Source: Alkalicella caledoniensis (GTDB taxonomy: Bacteria > Bacillota > Proteinivoracia > Proteinivoracales > Proteinivoracaceae). From it: a stretch of DNA of 64,000 nucleotides. The position numbers and the translations under genes are program-made. The notes beneath the pieces are model-generated. The model was not told the DNA's origin and did not search any database. It saw only the letters and a program-made list of their open reading frames with translations. The stretch is taken from NCBI RefSeq assembly GCF_014467015.1, contig NZ_CP058559.1:2108001-2172000 (forward strand). Direction: 5' to 3'. Shown piece by piece: positions 6,893 through 14,904 of the stretch; the stretch's first letter is position 1; each line of letters starts with the position of its first letter.

Positions 6893-7993
6893 TTGAATTT
6901 TTTTAAGAAGCAATATATCATCATTGCGGGAATTATTATTGGTTTTTTAGGTGCATTTCTAGTTAAATTAGGTAATCCAGGCAACATGGGTGTTTGCGTA
7001 GCATGCTTTGTAAGGGATATTGCCGGAGGTGTAGGGCTTCACAGGGCAGGTGTTGTACAATACATCCGTCCTGAGGTCATTGGATTTATATTAGGATCAT
7101 TTTTTATATCACTAGCTTTTAAAGAGTTCAAGGTAAGGGGTGGGTCATCACCACTTACGAGATTTGTTTTAGGTTTTTTTGTTATGATTGGCGCATTAGT
7201 GTTTTTGGGATGCCCTTTCCGTATGATACTTAGATTAGCCAATGGGGATCTTAATGCAGTTGTTGCACTGTTAGGTTTTATCTCTGGAATTTTCATAGGT
7301 ATTAAGGCACTTAAGGGTGGTTTTACATTAGGAAGAACTACAGAGCAAAATATATCCGGTGGTTTTACTATGCCTATAATTGTTGTACTTTTACTGGCTT
7401 TCTTGATCGTAAAGCCTGATTTTATATTTTTTAGTCTAGAGGGGCCGGGATCATTTACTGCTCCTATACTTATAGCCCTCGGGGCAGGTTTAATAGTCGG
7501 TGTATTTGGTCAAAGATCAAGGTTTTGTATGGCAGGTGGGATAAGGGACTCAATAGTAATAAAAGACTTCCACATGTTAAGTGGATACATCGCAGTTTTT
7601 ATTGTGGCCTTGGCAACTAATCTAATTTTCAATGGCAATGGCATTGATTTTAAATTAGGTTTCGAAGGTCAACCTATTGCTCACACAGACCACCTGTGGA
7701 ATTTTTTGGGGATGGGGCTAGTGGGGCTAGGGTCTGTTTTACTAGGTGGTTGTCCGCTAAGGCAGTTAATTTTAACTGGAGAAGGAAATTTAGACTCTGC
7801 AGTTACAGTTTTAGGTATGGTTATGGGAGCAGCCTTTGCCCACAACTTTAGTTTGGCTGCAACACCTGCAGGAGTGGGAAGTAACGGAAAGGTTGCAGTT
7901 ATTATGGGTTTTATAGTTATGGCAGTAGTCATAGTAAGTCATTCTAAATATATTTTTGTAAGGAGGGGAAGAAATGCGACAATTGGACGCTAG
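6893..7993 (+). CDS. yedE: YedE-family putative selenium/sulfur-compound transporter
   Basis: A 366-residue membrane protein with about 9-10 hydrophobic segments and two homologous YeeE/YedE halves. Conserved cysteines appear at GVCVACFVRD, LGCPFRM, RSRFCMAGG and LGGCPLRQ, as in thiosulfate-type YeeE channels. The length, the sequence and the link to a TusA-like gene match the YedE subgroup associated with selenium metabolism. The selenoprotein genes at the far end of this window fit that reading. Substrate specificity cannot be read from sequence; sulfur import remains possible. TTG start after AAGGAGGG; the end overlaps the next gene by 20 bp. Confidence 0.82.
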   Translation: MNFFKKQYIIIAGIIIGFLGAFLVKLGNPGNMGVCVACFVRDIAGGVGLHRAGVVQYIRPEVIGFILGSFFISLAFKEFKVRGGSSPLTRFVLGFFVMIGALVFLGCPFRMILRLANGDLNAVVALLGFISGIFIGIKALKGGFTLGRTTEQNISGGFTMPIIVVLLLAFLIVKPDFIFFSLEGPGSFTAPILIALGAGLIVGVFGQRSRFCMAGGIRDSIVIKDFHMLSGYIAVFIVALATNLIFNGNGIDFKLGFEGQPIAHTDHLWNFLGMGLVGLGSVLLGGCPLRQLILTGEGNLDSAVTVLGMVMGAAFAHNFSLAATPAGVGSNGKVAVIMGFIVMAVVIVSHSKYIFVRRGRNATIGR

Positions 7994-8177
7994 GGGCTTA
8001 TCTTGTCCTGAACCTCTACTGATGTTTCGTCAGGAGGTACAAAAGGGTGGAAAGTTTGAATTAACAGTTGATACAAATGTAGCAAAAGAGAATATAGAAA
8101 GGTTTTGTCAATCTAAAAGAACTGCCTATAATGTTAGAGAACATAGCGGACTATACACTTTCGTGGTTGGGGAATAA
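7974..8177 (+). CDS. yedF: TusA/SirA-like sulfur (or selenium) carrier protein, YedF-type
   Basis: A 67-residue TusA-fold protein. It begins MRQLDARGLSCPEP with the persulfide-carrying cysteine in the CPxP motif. The longer YedF proteins carry a second DsrE-like domain after the TusA domain; that part is missing here, and the following separate gene may stand in for it. The start overlaps yedE by 20 bp behind GAGGGG, so the two are translationally coupled. Likely role: accept sulfane sulfur or selenium coming from YedE or IscS and pass it on. That role is inferred. Confidence 0.8.
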   Translation: MRQLDARGLSCPEPLLMFRQEVQKGGKFELTVDTNVAKENIERFCQSKRTAYNVREHSGLYTFVVGE

Positions 8178-8396
8178 ATGAAGATTATAATAACTTTCTA
8201 TACAACATATGATAACTTAAAAGCCGAGGAACTCCTCTCAAATGAACAAATACCCATTAGAGTAAAGCCCGTTCCAAGACATATAAGTTCAGATTGTGGC
8301 TTAGCCATAGAAGGAAACATAGAGGATAAAACCAAAATAGAAGAGGTATTACAAAGAAACGAAATTGAATATGAAAATGTTCATATCATAAAATAA
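8178..8396 (+). CDS. DUF3343 protein, putative Se/S carrier
   Basis: A 72-residue soluble protein of the DUF3343 type. The N-terminus (ITFYTTYDNLKAEELL) is followed by a PVPRHISSDCGLAIE block with the single conserved cysteine. Such proteins cluster with yedE and yedF in selenium-using anaerobes and are thought to handle selenium or sulfur. The ATG follows the yedF stop directly, so it belongs to the same operon. A paralogue lies at 8561. The biochemical role is not established. Confidence 0.75.
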   Translation: MKIIITFYTTYDNLKAEELLSNEQIPIRVKPVPRHISSDCGLAIEGNIEDKTKIEEVLQRNEIEYENVHIIK

Positions 8397-8422
8397 AGGC
8401 GCAGATTTGCGCCTTTATTTTT
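8395..8422 (+). terminator. Terminator after the first DUF3343 gene
   Basis: AAAGGCGCA and TGCGCCTTT form a 9-bp stem followed by ATTTTTG. It separates the first DUF3343 gene from its paralogue. Confidence 0.88.
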
Positions 8423-8560
8423 GTCCATTATTTGTGTCATTGTTAGTGAATCCTTTTAGTGGCTCCCTTTGGGCTTTTTTAAATATACTATGGCTAAGGT
8501 GATAGCAATGGGGTAAAATACAGTTATGAACAATCTTAAAATGACTTAAGGAGGAAGACA

Positions 8561-8782
8561 ATGGAGAAGAGCAAGTTGCTGGCTTTTGAATCTACCCATG
8601 ATTCCCTCAAAGCCGAGGATATAATTTTATCAGAAGGGATAAAAGTTAACCCTATCCCATTACCAAAAAATATTACAGCCAGGTGTGGTCTAGGCCTTAA
8701 AATTGTAGAAAGCAAACTAGAAGAGGTTTTAAACCTTTTAAATAATAGCCACATTGATTATGTTATACATGACATAGAATAA
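8561..8782 (+). CDS. DUF3343 protein, second paralogue
   Basis: A 73-residue paralogue of the protein at 8178. Both begin with an aromatic/Thr strand and KAED or KAEE, then share PVPRHISSDCGLA versus PLPKNITARCGLG around the single conserved cysteine. It has its own strong ribosome site (AAGGAGG) and lies after a terminator, so it is probably transcribed separately. Role as for its paralogue: probably a carrier or adaptor in selenium/sulfur trafficking, by genomic association only. Confidence 0.75.
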   Translation: MEKSKLLAFESTHDSLKAEDIILSEGIKVNPIPLPKNITARCGLGLKIVESKLEEVLNLLNNSHIDYVIHDIE

Positions 8783-8831
8783 ACTGTAACAAACTCTTTA
8801 CATTATAATTACATAATATGGAAATATGAAA

Positions 8832-8862
8832 TTGACATTGAAACAATATATGGTAGGATAAT
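8832..8862 (+). promoter_or_regulatory. Candidate promoter of the Na/Pi cotransporter gene
   Basis: TTGACA (8832-8837) and GATAAT (8857-8862) with a long 19-bp spacer. The -35 is perfect, but the spacing is not ideal. Confidence 0.45.
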
Positions 8863-8900
8863 TGTGGGGCAACTAATTAACGAAATGGAGGACTCTTTAA

Positions 8901-10541
8901 ATGGGTGATATTGCTTTAAAAGAGTTAATTTTTGGTGCAATAGGAGGACTAGCTCTCTTTATTTTTGGTATGCAGTTGATGGCAGAAGGATTGCAGAAAG
9001 CTGCTGGAGATAAACTGAGAAGAATACTTGAGGTATTAACAACAAATCGTTTTATGGCTGTTATCACGGGTGTAATTATAACTGTTTTGGTTCAAAGTAG
9101 TAGCACAACAACTGTAATGGTGGTAGGGTTTGTAAATGCTGGATTGATGTCTTTAGCTCAGGCTGTTGGTACTATCTTTGGTGCCAATATCGGGACAACT
9201 GTTACTGCTCTTTTAGTTTCCTTTAAGGGTTTTAATGAACTAGCATTACCTGCAGTGGCTGTGGGTGTACTTTTTAGTTTTTTTGCGAAAAAAAGAGCAT
9301 ATAGATATATGGGGCAGGTCATATTAGGTTTTGGTATTTTGTTTTTGGGTATGAACACTATGTCTGCTTCTTTGAAAGTGCTAAGAGGAGCCCCTGCATT
9401 TTTAGCCTTTGTTGAATCATTTGGACAAACTCCAATTTTGGGTATTATAGCTGGGGCAGTATTTACAATGTCTGTTCAAAGTAGTAGTGCTGCCACTGGT
9501 GTTATCGTGGCCATGACTTTAGAAGGCATATTACCACTGCCATCTGCTTTAGCATTAGTGCTAGGGTCAAATATTGGAACTTGTGTTACTGCCATGCTTG
9601 CTAGTATAGGTGCTAACCTTACTGCTAGAAGAGCAGCAGTTTCCCATGTTGTGTTTAATGTAATGGGTGTTGTCTTTTTCCTAATAATTTTACGACCCTT
9701 TACTGAATTAGTAGTTCGTATAACACCTGAATATAATAATCCAGGAGTTCTAGTGGCAAGGCAGGTTGCAAATGCTCATATCATTTTCAATGTGACTAAC
9801 TCTCTGTTGTTTTTACCCTTTATAAACCAATTTGTAAAGCTAATTGTTAGATTGGTTCCAGGGGAAGAGCTAGTAGTTGAACGTGGTGTTAAGTTCATTG
9901 ATAGAAGAATGTTTAAAACACCAGCCCTAGCATTAGGAAGTGCAGAAAAAGAAGTAGCAAGGATGGGCGATATAGCCAATTATATGGTGACAGATTCCAT
10001 AAATATACTTTTTGAAAATAGAATTGACATAATGAAAGATGTTGAACAGCGGGAGTCAGTGGTTGATGAATTAGAGAAAGAAATTGCTATTTATTTAGCG
10101 GAACTTTCCAACAAAGGATTGACAGGAAAGGACTCAGAAAGACTAACTATGTTACTTCACGCAATTAACGATATTGAACGGATTGGTGATCATGCAGAAA
10201 ATATAGCTACATTATGTGTAGGCAAAATTGAAGATGAGATACCCTTCTCTGATAAAGCTAGGGAAGAGCTTGCAAGTATGCATGAGGCTGTTATTAAGAT
10301 GACCACAAAGGCCATGAAAGCATTTAAGGATAATGATTCTGCTCTAGCAAAACAGGTTATAGAAGAAGATGATGTAGTGGATGATTTAGAGAGAAACTTA
10401 AGAAATCGTCATATAGAACGTATAAACCTAGGGAAATGTCATCCTACTTCAGGTGTTATATACTTAGATGTTATAAGTAACTTTGAAAGAATAGGTGACC
10501 ATGCTGTAAACATAGCACAAATAGTCCTAGGGGAATATTAA
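8901..10541 (+). CDS. Na+/phosphate cotransporter family protein with C-terminal PhoU domain
   Basis: A 546-residue type II Na/Pi cotransporter homologue. The membrane part (about 1-310) has the inverted repeat typical of the family, with the QSSS signatures VQSSSTTTVMVV and VQSSSAATGVIV and the paired GANIGTT and GSNIGTC motifs. From about residue 350 follows a PhoU-like helical domain, with ERIGDHAENIA and ERIGDHAVNIA near its two ends. It likely mediates phosphate uptake or Na-coupled export, with PhoU as a regulatory module. It is a single-gene unit ended by a terminator. Confidence 0.9.
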   Translation: MGDIALKELIFGAIGGLALFIFGMQLMAEGLQKAAGDKLRRILEVLTTNRFMAVITGVIITVLVQSSSTTTVMVVGFVNAGLMSLAQAVGTIFGANIGTTVTALLVSFKGFNELALPAVAVGVLFSFFAKKRAYRYMGQVILGFGILFLGMNTMSASLKVLRGAPAFLAFVESFGQTPILGIIAGAVFTMSVQSSSAATGVIVAMTLEGILPLPSALALVLGSNIGTCVTAMLASIGANLTARRAAVSHVVFNVMGVVFFLIILRPFTELVVRITPEYNNPGVLVARQVANAHIIFNVTNSLLFLPFINQFVKLIVRLVPGEELVVERGVKFIDRRMFKTPALALGSAEKEVARMGDIANYMVTDSINILFENRIDIMKDVEQRESVVDELEKEIAIYLAELSNKGLTGKDSERLTMLLHAINDIERIGDHAENIATLCVGKIEDEIPFSDKAREELASMHEAVIKMTTKAMKAFKDNDSALAKQVIEEDDVVDDLERNLRNRHIERINLGKCHPTSGVIYLDVISNFERIGDHAVNIAQIVLGEY

Positions 10542-10553
10542 ATTTATTGTTTC

Positions 10554-10595
10554 AAAAGCCTAGAATCCTCACGTATTAAATATACGCTGGGGTTC
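10554..10595 (+). terminator. Terminator after the Na/Pi cotransporter gene
   Basis: A long imperfect stem: AAAAGCCTAGAA... pairs with ...GGTTCTGGGTTTTT, with CGTAT/ATACG closing the loop, followed by T residues. Confidence 0.8.
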
Positions 10596-10714
10596 TGGGT
10601 TTTTGTGTCTCTTACCTGAAGGTTTTTGAGCAGCTTGTGAGTCCAAACACTTTTTTTGTTGTATGTTTTTTAGTAGAAAAATGTTGTTAATTAAAACATT
10701 ATTATTTTTTGTGT

Positions 10715-10743
10715 TTGACACAAAAAAAGGGGTAAACTATAAT
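10715..10743 (+). promoter_or_regulatory. Sigma-A promoter of the fur-family gene
   Basis: TTGACA, 17 bp, TATAAT: a consensus promoter about 70 bp before the ATG. The rest of the 10596-10812 stretch shows nothing else clear. Confidence 0.88.
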
Positions 10744-10812
10744 TTAAAAAAGGGCAGAAATGACCTAGCCCAATAAATCTAGTTTGAAAGAAACTTTTGA
10801 GGGGGACTAAGA

Positions 10813-11259
10813 ATGTCAATTACAGAAAAAGCTAAGGAAATATTGGCAAATAGTGGATATAAAGTAACGAATCAAAGGAAAAGAATACTTGAGATAATTT
10901 TAGACAATACTCACAGGCATATGAGTGCAGAAGAAATTTATGAAATTGTGAAGGATGAAAATCTTGACGTTGGTTTAGCCACAGTTTATAGGGCCCTAGA
11001 ATTATTTGAAGAACTAAATATCATACATAAAATGAATTTTGGAGATGGCAGAAGCAGATATGAGCTAAAGGAAGAGGACCACCACCATCATCATTTAGTA
11101 TGCACTAGCTGTAACGAAGTTTTTGAAGTTGATGAAGACTTACTAGACCAACTAGAGGAAAAAGTGGAAAAAAAATATAAGTTTAGAATAACAGGACATC
11201 ATTTAAAATTTCTTGGTATCTGTGAAAATTGTCATGAACAACAAAGGTTAGGAGATTAA
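10813..11259 (+). CDS. fur: Fur-family metal-responsive transcriptional regulator
   Basis: A 148-residue Fur-family repressor. The winged-helix domain is at about 1-85 (YKVTNQRKRILEIIL ... GLATVYRALELFEE), followed by a histidine-rich stretch EEDHHHHHLVC. Two CxxC pairs follow (CTSC about 97-100, CENC about 137-140) that bind structural zinc. The motifs match Fur more closely than PerR or Zur, but the sensed metal cannot be fixed from sequence alone. It starts at ATG after GAGGGGG and is followed 3 bp later by yibE/F, so both share one transcript. Confidence 0.88.
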   Translation: MSITEKAKEILANSGYKVTNQRKRILEIILDNTHRHMSAEEIYEIVKDENLDVGLATVYRALELFEELNIIHKMNFGDGRSRYELKEEDHHHHHLVCTSCNEVFEVDEDLLDQLEEKVEKKYKFRITGHHLKFLGICENCHEQQRLGD

Positions 11260-11262
11260 AAA

Positions 11263-12468
11263 ATGAAACAATTTAAGATAGGGATTTTTGTCATACTATT
11301 AATACTGATATGTAGCATATCAGTATTTGCTGTAGGACTACCAGGAGATGAGGACTTAGATGATGAACTGGATTTCAATGATGAAGCACCATTTACTCAA
11401 GATATAGAACAGAATTCTGACGATTTTCAAGATTTACCTGCTATAACTCTTAAGGGTACAGTGACCCATGTGGGACCTTTTGAACCAGCCCCTGAAGAAG
11501 ATTTTTTCTTTAAAGGGCGAGAAGAAATAACTGTTGTGGTTACTTCCCGGGGAGATTATTATGGGAGGGAGTTTCAGATAGAAAATGTATTTATGGGACA
11601 TCCCCTTTATGATCTAGAACTAAGGGAAGGGCAAAGGGTAGTACTTTATGCTGAGATAGATAATGGGGAGATTGCTACAATTGGTATTCAAGGATATGCT
11701 CGGGACTATTATATATATATTCTTCTGGGTATTTTCGTAGCGGTTTTGTTGCTAATAGGTGGAAAAAAAGGTTTGCTGGCATTGGTTACCTTGGTATTGA
11801 TGGGCGTTGTCATAGTTTTTGCCCTATTACCCCTGGTGCTTAGAGGGTATAACCCGCTAATGCTCGCCATAGTTTTTTCAAGTTTAATAGCTGTCGTAAC
11901 GTTGTTCATTGTAGGTGGATTTAATAACAAGTCCCTAGCTGCCATTTGCGGTGTGATAGGAGGACTTATCTTTGCAGGTATTTTAGCAGTTATTTTCGGC
12001 AACTCTGCCTATTTGACAGGCTTTAGCTCTGAAGAAGCTCAAATGCTTACATTTATTGATGAAGCACAAAGCATTGATATAAGGGGTTTACTATTTGCGG
12101 GCATAATAATAGGAACACTTGGGGCGGTACTAGATGTTGGTATGTCTGTGGCTTCTTCAATGTTTGAATTAAAAAAGTCAGTGCCAAATATTAAACCTAT
12201 GGATTTGTTTAACACAGGAATGAATATTGGAAGAGACATTATGGGAACTATGGTAAACACACTCATACTAGCATATACAGGGGGAGCATTACCACTGTTA
12301 CTTATATTTAGGGCGTACGAAATCCCTTACGAACAGATTATAAATATGGACCTCATAGCTACAGAAGTAGTAAGATCTTTAGTGGGAAGTCTAGGTCTAA
12401 TGACAGCCATACCTCTAACGGTACTATTTTTTGTGCTATTTACTAAAAGACACGAACAAAAAGGATAG
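11263..12468 (+). CDS. YibE/F family membrane protein
   Basis: A 401-residue membrane protein: signal/TM segment at 5-24, an extracytoplasmic acidic linker and a small beta-rich domain to about residue 145, then about 7 transmembrane helices. The YibE/F core is recognised by GIIIGTLGAVLDVGMSVASSM and by GRDIMGTMVNTLILAYTGGALPLLL. The function of the family is unknown. It lies 3 bp after the Fur-type gene, so metal-linked regulation is possible. Confidence 0.82.
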   Translation: MKQFKIGIFVILLILICSISVFAVGLPGDEDLDDELDFNDEAPFTQDIEQNSDDFQDLPAITLKGTVTHVGPFEPAPEEDFFFKGREEITVVVTSRGDYYGREFQIENVFMGHPLYDLELREGQRVVLYAEIDNGEIATIGIQGYARDYYIYILLGIFVAVLLLIGGKKGLLALVTLVLMGVVIVFALLPLVLRGYNPLMLAIVFSSLIAVVTLFIVGGFNNKSLAAICGVIGGLIFAGILAVIFGNSAYLTGFSSEEAQMLTFIDEAQSIDIRGLLFAGIIIGTLGAVLDVGMSVASSMFELKKSVPNIKPMDLFNTGMNIGRDIMGTMVNTLILAYTGGALPLLLIFRAYEIPYEQIINMDLIATEVVRSLVGSLGLMTAIPLTVLFFVLFTKRHEQKG

Positions 12469-12474
12469 TTGGTA

Positions 12475-13512
12475 ATGAAAAATACAAAAATACTAGGTGT
12501 AAATACACTTGACATCAAAGAAGCGGCAATGGCTTTGAAAAAGGGTAAAACTGTTGTTTTTCCAACAGAAACAGTCTACGGGCTTGGAGCCAATGGGCTA
12601 TGCACAGACGCAGTTAAAAACATTTATAGGGCAAAAGGAAGGCCTTCAGATAACCCTCTAATTCTACATGTGGCTGAATACTCTTGGATAGAAAAACTTG
12701 CAAGAAATATACCCCAAGAGCTAAATGTACTTTTTAATACATTTTGGCCTGGGCCTTTAACAGTTGTTTTAGAAGCAAACACAGATATAATTCCCTCTGT
12801 TACATTAGGAGGTCTTGACACCGTTGCAATTAGAATTCCAGGTCACCCATTAGCCATTGAACTATTAAAGGAAGCAGACGTTCCAGTGGCGGCCCCATCT
12901 GCAAATAGCTCTGGGCGACCAAGTCCTACAGAATTTGAGCATGTACTTGAGGACCTTGACGGAAAAGTTGACTATATTATAAGGGCAAGTGGAACAGAAA
13001 TAGGTATAGAGTCAACAGTTTTAGACCTTACTGGTTATATACCGAAGATACTAAGACCAGGGTCTTTAACCTATGAAGAACTACGGGAAGTTATTGAGTT
13101 AGAACCCTATGAAGAGCATATTGGCGGGCCCGTTTTGTCACCAGGAGTAAAATATAGGCATTATCAACCCAAAGCCACCATGGAAGTATTTATAGGGGAC
13201 GATTCCAAGACCGTAGAAAAAATGAAAGAACGCATAGGGGAAATTAATAAAACAAACCAGTTTAAGAACATAGGGATACTATGCTATGAAGAAAACATAG
13301 CGGAGTTTCCACCATCTTATAACATTATATCCATGGGACCCAGGAGCGACTTAAAGACTCTTGCTAACTCCCTGTATAACTCTCTACGTAAATTTGATGC
13401 ATTAGGAGTGGAGTATATAATTTCCCAAGGAATAGAAAAACCCCAAGGGTTAGGCATCGCTATAATGAATAGGTTAATGAAGGCTTGTGGGAATAATATT
13501 CACAAGGTGTGA
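12475..13512 (+). CDS. ywlC: L-threonylcarbamoyladenylate synthase (TsaC/Sua5 type)
   Basis: Makes threonylcarbamoyl-AMP from threonine, bicarbonate and ATP for t6A modification of tRNAs decoding ANN. This is the long Sua5 form (345 residues): YrdC domain about 1-200 with FPTETVYGLGANG, KGRPSDNPLILHV and APSANSSGRPSPT, then the C-terminal Sua5 domain from about 235. ATG 12475 was preferred over TTG 12469, which is too close to the AAGGA site. It overlaps the preceding region tightly and begins the ywlC-ywlD-ywlE order known from Bacillus subtilis. Confidence 0.93.
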   Translation: MKNTKILGVNTLDIKEAAMALKKGKTVVFPTETVYGLGANGLCTDAVKNIYRAKGRPSDNPLILHVAEYSWIEKLARNIPQELNVLFNTFWPGPLTVVLEANTDIIPSVTLGGLDTVAIRIPGHPLAIELLKEADVPVAAPSANSSGRPSPTEFEHVLEDLDGKVDYIIRASGTEIGIESTVLDLTGYIPKILRPGSLTYEELREVIELEPYEEHIGGPVLSPGVKYRHYQPKATMEVFIGDDSKTVEKMKERIGEINKTNQFKNIGILCYEENIAEFPPSYNIISMGPRSDLKTLANSLYNSLRKFDALGVEYIISQGIEKPQGLGIAIMNRLMKACGNNIHKV

Positions 13513-13556
13513 ATAAAGTATTTAGGAGGGCGACGCTAAAAGGGGTTGGTTATTTT

Positions 13557-14231
13557 ATGGGGAAAAAGACCATTGTTTATATTAGAAAAAAAACTTCTAG
13601 GGTATTACTAGTCTTTTTAATGGCAGGGATAATGATCTGGATGCTTCCACAAATTGAAATACCAGCATTTAAAGACAGTGCAAATATCTTTAGTGAACAG
13701 TTTTTAGCTTTGGTTCTTATGGGGATAGCATTAGGCACAGACGCCTTTAGCCTATCAATTGGGATAGGTATGAAAAAGGTTTGTGCAGTAGATATTATTA
13801 AAACTAGTGTGGTTATAGGCATTTTTCATATTATCATGCCCTTAGGAGGAATGATATTAGGTGAAGTATTCGGCGCCGTATTGGGAATTTATGCATTTTA
13901 TATAGGTAGACTACTAATAATTTTTATTGGGGCTAACATGATATATGAATCCTATAAAGGCAGCGAGAAACCCTGTGAAGACAAACTTATAGGTCTTAGC
14001 CTTATCTTGTTAGCCTTTAGTGTTAGTTTAGACGCCCTTACTATAGGCTTTGGCTTAGGTGCTTTTGGTTTTTCTATACCATTAGTTATTGCTGTATTTG
14101 GTTTTTTTGGAGCTACGATGACAGCAATAGGATTATCTTTTGGAAGATACATAGGTGGGTGGATAGGAGAGCGTTCTGAAATGATAGGTGGAACAGTTCT
14201 TGTTGTACTGGGCATAAAAATGTTGCTCTAG
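13557..14231 (+). CDS. mntP: MntP-type manganese efflux pump (YwlD)
   Basis: A six-helix membrane protein of the MntP (former DUF204) family, with the two related halves marked by MGIALGTDAFSLSIGIG and LLAFSVSLDALTIGFGLG. The acidic residues in those helices are the metal-binding ones known for MntP. It exports Mn2+. Start uncertain: ATG 13557 has AAAGGGG 11 bases upstream, while an in-frame GTG at 13509 would add 16 residues and overlap ywlC. Either way there is an extra N-terminal hydrophobic segment before the first conserved helix, giving a protein longer than the usual ~185 residues. Confidence 0.85.
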   Translation: MGKKTIVYIRKKTSRVLLVFLMAGIMIWMLPQIEIPAFKDSANIFSEQFLALVLMGIALGTDAFSLSIGIGMKKVCAVDIIKTSVVIGIFHIIMPLGGMILGEVFGAVLGIYAFYIGRLLIIFIGANMIYESYKGSEKPCEDKLIGLSLILLAFSVSLDALTIGFGLGAFGFSIPLVIAVFGFFGATMTAIGLSFGRYIGGWIGERSEMIGGTVLVVLGIKMLL

Positions 14232-14241
14232 GAGTGATTAG

Positions 14242-14691
14242 ATGAAAATAGTATTTGTATGTACAGGAAATACATGTAGAAGCCCTATGGCAGAGGTATA
14301 TTTATCCAAATTGTTAAAGGATAGGGAAGTAGAAATCGAGTCAGCAGGTATAAATACTGTGGATGGTTTGCCAGCTAGTAAAAACACAGCTTTAGTTCTA
14401 GCTAGTCAAGGTGTCAATTTAGATAACCATAAATCAGTGATGCTCGACGAAAAAATGGTTTCAAAGGCTGATTTAATACTTACAATGACATCAAATCACA
14501 AAGAGTATGTCAAAATACTTTTCCCAAAGGCTAGGGAGAAAATTTTTACATTAAAGGAATTTGCATTTGATGGAACAGAAGCTAATGAAGACATATCCGA
14601 TCCCTTTGGACAGGATAAATTTGTATATGAAAAAACTTTTTTAGAAATAAAATATAGTATAGATGAGATTATAAAACGAGATAAAATATAA
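14242..14691 (+). CDS. ywlE: Protein-arginine phosphatase YwlE / low-molecular-weight phosphatase
   Basis: A 149-residue low-molecular-weight phosphatase. The P-loop C7-T-G-N-T-C-R13 is followed by SPMAE, and the general acid is D120 in the DPFG motif. Threonine 11 is the residue that makes Bacillus YwlE specific for phospho-arginine, instead of the isoleucine of tyrosine phosphatases, so arginine phosphatase is preferred. The partner kinase McsB is not in the window. Gene order after mntP matches B. subtilis. Confidence 0.9.
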   Translation: MKIVFVCTGNTCRSPMAEVYLSKLLKDREVEIESAGINTVDGLPASKNTALVLASQGVNLDNHKSVMLDEKMVSKADLILTMTSNHKEYVKILFPKAREKIFTLKEFAFDGTEANEDISDPFGQDKFVYEKTFLEIKYSIDEIIKRDKI

Positions 14692-14724
14692 CAAAGTGGC
14701 GAAAGAGCTACTTTGTTATATTTT
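14683..14724. terminator. Terminator after ywlE
   Basis: The 15-base arms AAAATATAACAAAGT and ACTTTGTTATATTTT are perfectly complementary and flanked by A/T runs on both sides. The left arm overlaps the ywlE stop. It would work in either direction. Confidence 0.85.
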
Positions 14725-14904
14725 ATTTATGGGAGTGTTCTGACCATTTAGGCGTAGCGCTTCTTGTATTACAGTGTTAATACTGTCAAGCATTTTTTTC
14801 TCTTACTTAGGGTATTTTTTAGGTATTTTGTCACTTTAAGAAGGAATTTGTGGAAAAAAGTAGAATAATACTAGAATTAGCATAAGCGCCTAAGGAGGTA
14901 TAGT

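Noticed and set aside
14750-14900. Sigma-D flagellar promoter before the chemoreceptor gene
   Set aside because: I looked for TAAA-N15-GCCGATAA and found no -10 of that type; only a small ACAGT/ACTGT repeat.
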